A DNA stretch of 7,527 bases from an uncultured Oscillospiraceae bacterium (GTDB lineage: Bacteria; Bacillota; Clostridia; Oscillospirales; Oscillospiraceae): contig CATZYY010000115.1 in NCBI GenBank assembly GCA_958426425.1, positions 1-7,527 on the forward strand. Reading direction: 5' to 3'. A model generated the notes under the pieces. The model was not told the origin of the DNA and made no database searches. It saw only the letters and a list, made by a program, of their open reading frames with translations. How positions within the stretch are numbered: the first letter of the stretch is position 1; the number at the start of each line of letters is the position of its first letter. This document shows, one piece after another, positions 5,535 to 7,527 of this stretch. The position numbers were made by a program, and so were the translations under genes.

Positions 5535-5963
5535 CTATAAAGTCCCTGCGTCTGTGAGGCAGCGGCCTTCGATAGCGACAATATCACCAAGGGGAATCTG
5601 TGTCCCGTCATACATAACCAGGATGTCTTCAAACGCGAGGAACTTTCGGACAATCCCGCAAGTGGTCTGATAGGCGCCGCCGGCCTTTTTCCTGTCCGGC
5701 TGAAAATAGGTGATGGACACCTCTGGCCGTTGGGGTAGCAGCTCCAGAAGCAGTCGAAGTTTCTCGTTAAGTTCTGCCTTCACGGATTCATCCAGTTCCA
5801 TTCGTTGATCCGTGAGCCTGGCTGTCTCCACAATGAGGTCGTCATATCCTACCAAAGCGGCGAAGGGAGAAAACTGTGCGGCCCGATTCTGCATGGACAT
5901 GTGCGGGTGTGTGTAGGAAACGTGGTGAGGCATGTGCAGCAGATCTTCATATTTGCTATTCAT
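5535..5963 (-). CDS. YolD-like family protein
   Basis: A 142-residue protein. The N-terminal signature YEDLLHMPHHVSYTHPHMSM (5-24), then NRAAQFSPFAALVGYDD (26-42) and ARLTDQR (48-54), is typical of the YolD-like family found in Firmicutes next to Y-family polymerases. A coiled or helical stretch (about 55-78) is followed by a beta-rich C-terminal region (82-135). The family is regarded as a partner of translesion polymerases, by analogy with UmuD beside UmuC, but its biochemical role is poorly defined. The ATG overlaps the end of the polymerase gene by 8 bp, with GGGAGG (complement of 5968-5973) as ribosome binding site, so the two are co-translated. Expression depends on a promoter upstream of the polymerase, which is disrupted or outside the window. 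Confidence 0.88.
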   Translation of the reverse strand: MNSKYEDLLHMPHHVSYTHPHMSMQNRAAQFSPFAALVGYDDLIVETARLTDQRMELDESVKAELNEKLRLLLELLPQRPEVSITYFQPDRKKAGGAYQTTCGIVRKFLAFEDILVMYDGTQIPLGDIVAIEGRCLTDAGTL

Positions 5964-7449
5964 GATGTCCTCCCACCTGGCGGTTCCGCTCTCTGGCGGT
6001 GGCGCCCTCTTCCAGGTTCAGTCCCTTGAGAATGGCGTTCTTTCCGTACTTTTTCTTAATTCCAAGCATGGCTGTCTGAATCTTTTTCTCGCGGGCCAAT
6101 GCAGCTTCTTCCTTTTTTCGTTTTTCCGCAGCACCTGCGTAATTCGTAAAAAGGTCCAACTGCTCACAAACTGGGGCTTCAGTGGCTTTGCGGGCATCCA
6201 TGACCCGGTTGGCTGTGAGGTAAAGCCGACGGACCAGCAGGTCGGGATTTACAACCCGGTCGAACAGGTCAGAAACGGCAGTCAAAATCATCTTTGTTGA
6301 GGATGTGGGTTTCTCTAAATTGGCGGTGCCGTGGGCGTGCTTTGGGATCTCGCGTCCATAGGGATCTCTGGTGACAGCCCCATGATATCGCTTTCGTCGC
6401 TCCGGGTCCAAGAGGTTTTCCCGGTCGTATCCGACGGTGATGGTCAGTTGAGCGGTTACCAGACCCTTGTCCACCAGGTCCAGAGAGAGCTGATCTGCCA
6501 TTTCGCGGGCAACCAGCTTTGCCTTGTCAAAGGGATAGGGCTCCTGAAGTACCTGGCCAGCACCGATGCTGTTGTATTCCGGTTTGTAGGCTTTAATATC
6601 CGCAATCGTGCAGGGCTCCCACCCCCAGGCATGATCGATCAGTAATTCCGCATTCACGCCAAAAAGATTATAGAGCAGGTCCTCATTATAAAAATCGGAC
6701 GGCCCGCCAATGGAGCAGCGTGCGATATCCCCCATGGTGTGCAATCCATTGGCCTCTAACTTTTTGGCATAACCCCGTCCCACCCGCCAGAAGTCGGTAA
6801 GAGGCTGATGGTCCCACAGGAGCCGGCGATAGGTATGCTCATTCAGCTGCGCGATGCGGACACCGTTTGGGTCCGGCTTGATGTGTTTTGCCATGATATC
6901 CATGGCCACCTTGCACAGATAGAGATTCGGCCCAATCCCGGCAGTTGCAGTGATCCCCACCGTGTGGAGCACATCCAGGATCATCTTCCGGGCAAGTTCC
7001 CTGGGGGTGAGATCATAGGTGTCTAAGTAGTTGGTGACATCCATAAAGACCTCATCAATGGAGTAGGAGTGGATATCCTCCGGCGCAATGTATTTGAGAT
7101 AGACCTCAAAGATACGGGCGCTATAGTCCATATAGAGCTTCATGCGTGGCGGAGCAACCAGATAGTCCAGTGCCAGTTCCGGGTGAGCCTTTAATTCAGG
7201 ATCGTTGGCAGATGAGCCTGCAAAAGCGCGGCCTGGTGCTTTCCGCTGCCGCTCCGCATTCACCTGCTTTACCCGCTCCACGACCTCGAAGAGTCGAGCA
7301 CGGCCGGAAATGCCGTAGGCTTTGAGGGATGGAGTCACGGCGAGGCAGATGGTCTTTTCCGTGCGAGAGAGATCCGCCACAACGAGATTGGTGGTGAGGG
7401 GATCAAGGCCCCGTTCCACACATTCCACGGAGGCGTAAAAAGACTTCAA
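5956..7449 (-). CDS. Y-family DNA polymerase (UmuC/DinB-like), truncated at the N-terminus
   Basis: A translesion DNA polymerase of 497 visible residues. The palm shows SIDEVFMDVT (130-139) with catalytic D132 and E133, and KSFYASVEC (2-10) with the conserved aromatic pair and SVE. Fingers (LKAYGISGRARLFEV, 42-56), thumb with helix-hairpin-helix-like segments (TATAGIGPNLYLCKVAMDIM, 168-187; WRVGRGYAKKLEANGLHTMGDIA, 221-243) and a little-finger region (about 292-420) follow. A Lys/Arg/Glu-rich tail ends in GGHHE. Family members begin about ten residues earlier with a strand ending in D before (L/M)KSFYASVE, and that aspartate ligates catalytic metal. Here the conserved frame stops at a TTG codon with no ribosome binding site. 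Further upstream the frame stays open but encodes an unrelated sequence across a perfect palindrome. The protein is therefore probably inactive or untranslated, unless the junction is an assembly error. The yolD-like gene overlaps its end. Confidence 0.85.
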   Translation of the reverse strand: MKSFYASVECVERGLDPLTTNLVVADLSRTEKTICLAVTPSLKAYGISGRARLFEVVERVKQVNAERQRKAPGRAFAGSSANDPELKAHPELALDYLVAPPRMKLYMDYSARIFEVYLKYIAPEDIHSYSIDEVFMDVTNYLDTYDLTPRELARKMILDVLHTVGITATAGIGPNLYLCKVAMDIMAKHIKPDPNGVRIAQLNEHTYRRLLWDHQPLTDFWRVGRGYAKKLEANGLHTMGDIARCSIGGPSDFYNEDLLYNLFGVNAELLIDHAWGWEPCTIADIKAYKPEYNSIGAGQVLQEPYPFDKAKLVAREMADQLSLDLVDKGLVTAQLTITVGYDRENLLDPERRKRYHGAVTRDPYGREIPKHAHGTANLEKPTSSTKMILTAVSDLFDRVVNPDLLVRRLYLTANRVMDARKATEAPVCEQLDLFTNYAGAAEKRKKEEAALAREKKIQTAMLGIKKKYGKNAILKGLNLEEGATARERNRQVGGHHE

Positions 7450-7476
7450 AAAAAGCCGAATTCGGCTTTTTTTGAA
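7445..7476. repeat. Perfect 32-bp palindrome, terminator-like, at the broken end of the polymerase gene
   Basis: The two 16-nt arms are exact reverse complements with no spacer and meet at GAATTC. Each arm has a 7-base A or T run next to GCCGAA/TTCGGC, so folded RNA would be a GC-rich stem with a U-run on either strand, as in a bidirectional intrinsic terminator. It overlaps the first codons of the truncated polymerase. On the minus strand a short open frame ending in TAA (complement of 7510-7512) lies about 33 bp before it and could be the 3' end of another minus-strand gene beyond the window. The last 50 bp are AT-rich and otherwise featureless. Confidence 0.8.
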
Positions 7477-7527
7477 TAATGCCGAGGAAAAAGAAATGCC
7501 GATATAATTTAGAAAAGGTTGAAATAC

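Larger units (their letters stand above)
4357..7527. mobile_element. End of an integrative element inserted in tRNA-Arg (extends past the window)
   Basis: The left boundary is the tRNA-Arg 3'-half repeat, whose outer side keeps the tRNA terminator. The element should therefore lie to the right, with a rebuilt complete tRNA-Arg at its far end. Support comes from phased direct repeats 100-150 bp inside the boundary, a visible drop in GC to the right, and cargo typical of Firmicutes elements (a YolD-like protein with a Y-family polymerase, small Cys-rich proteins). No integrase, excisionase or conjugation gene is in the window, so whether it is an ICE, a prophage or a mobilisable island is undecided. 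The exact crossover base within 4357-4400 cannot be set without the other att site. Confidence 0.6.

Noticed and set aside
7503..7508. TATAAT near the right edge
   Set aside because: No -35 box at proper spacing and no gene in the remaining bases.

Overview
The window looks like chromosomal DNA of a gut-type member of the Clostridia (Oscillospiraceae-like). The grounds are strong GGAGG-type ribosome binding sites, GC-rich coding regions separated by AT-rich promoters, a Crp/Fnr regulator of a type common in anaerobic Firmicutes, and a YolD/Y-family polymerase pair of the kind carried by integrative elements in these bacteria. The organism assignment is inference from sequence style; no species can be named.

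Left part (1-4356), apparently resident chromosome. A Crp/Fnr-family regulator (36-692, +) follows a small FNR-spaced palindrome and ends in a textbook terminator. A membrane-anchored CapA-type metallophosphatase-fold protein (939-2306, -) has its own promoter (2344-2371) and terminator (831-874). Divergent from it is a two-gene operon with an ATGA overlap: a GNAT acetyltransferase (2587-3141) and a two-TM protein with a degenerate phospholipase D-like domain (3138-4049). A long hairpin follows at 4101-4146.

Junction (4317-4546). On the minus strand lies the 3' half of a tRNA-Arg(ACG) gene, from the anticodon loop through the encoded CCA, still followed by its terminator. The 5' half is absent: homology to a tRNA stops abruptly at 4400/4401. 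About 100 bp beyond it are three direct copies of AATGGGTC, offset 23 and 11 bp, as expected of integrase arm-binding sites. I read this as one end of an integrative element inserted in tRNA-Arg. The element extends to the right, and the rebuilt tRNA and probably the integrase lie outside the window.

Right part (4401-7527), presumed element cargo with visibly lower GC. It holds a Cys-rich protein with an AbrB/SpoVT-like segment (4622-5155), a small basic Cys-rich protein (5224-5529), and a convergent minus-strand pair made of a Y-family (UmuC-like) polymerase (5956-7449) overlapping a YolD-like protein (5535-5963). The polymerase lacks the N-terminal strand with the first catalytic aspartate. 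The break coincides with a perfect 32-bp palindrome (7445-7476) that looks like a bidirectional terminator, so this is either a real 5' truncation or an assembly junction.

The most notable points are the tRNA-Arg attachment junction with phased repeats, the truncated polymerase at a palindrome, and the uncharacterised GNAT plus TM-PLD-like pair.
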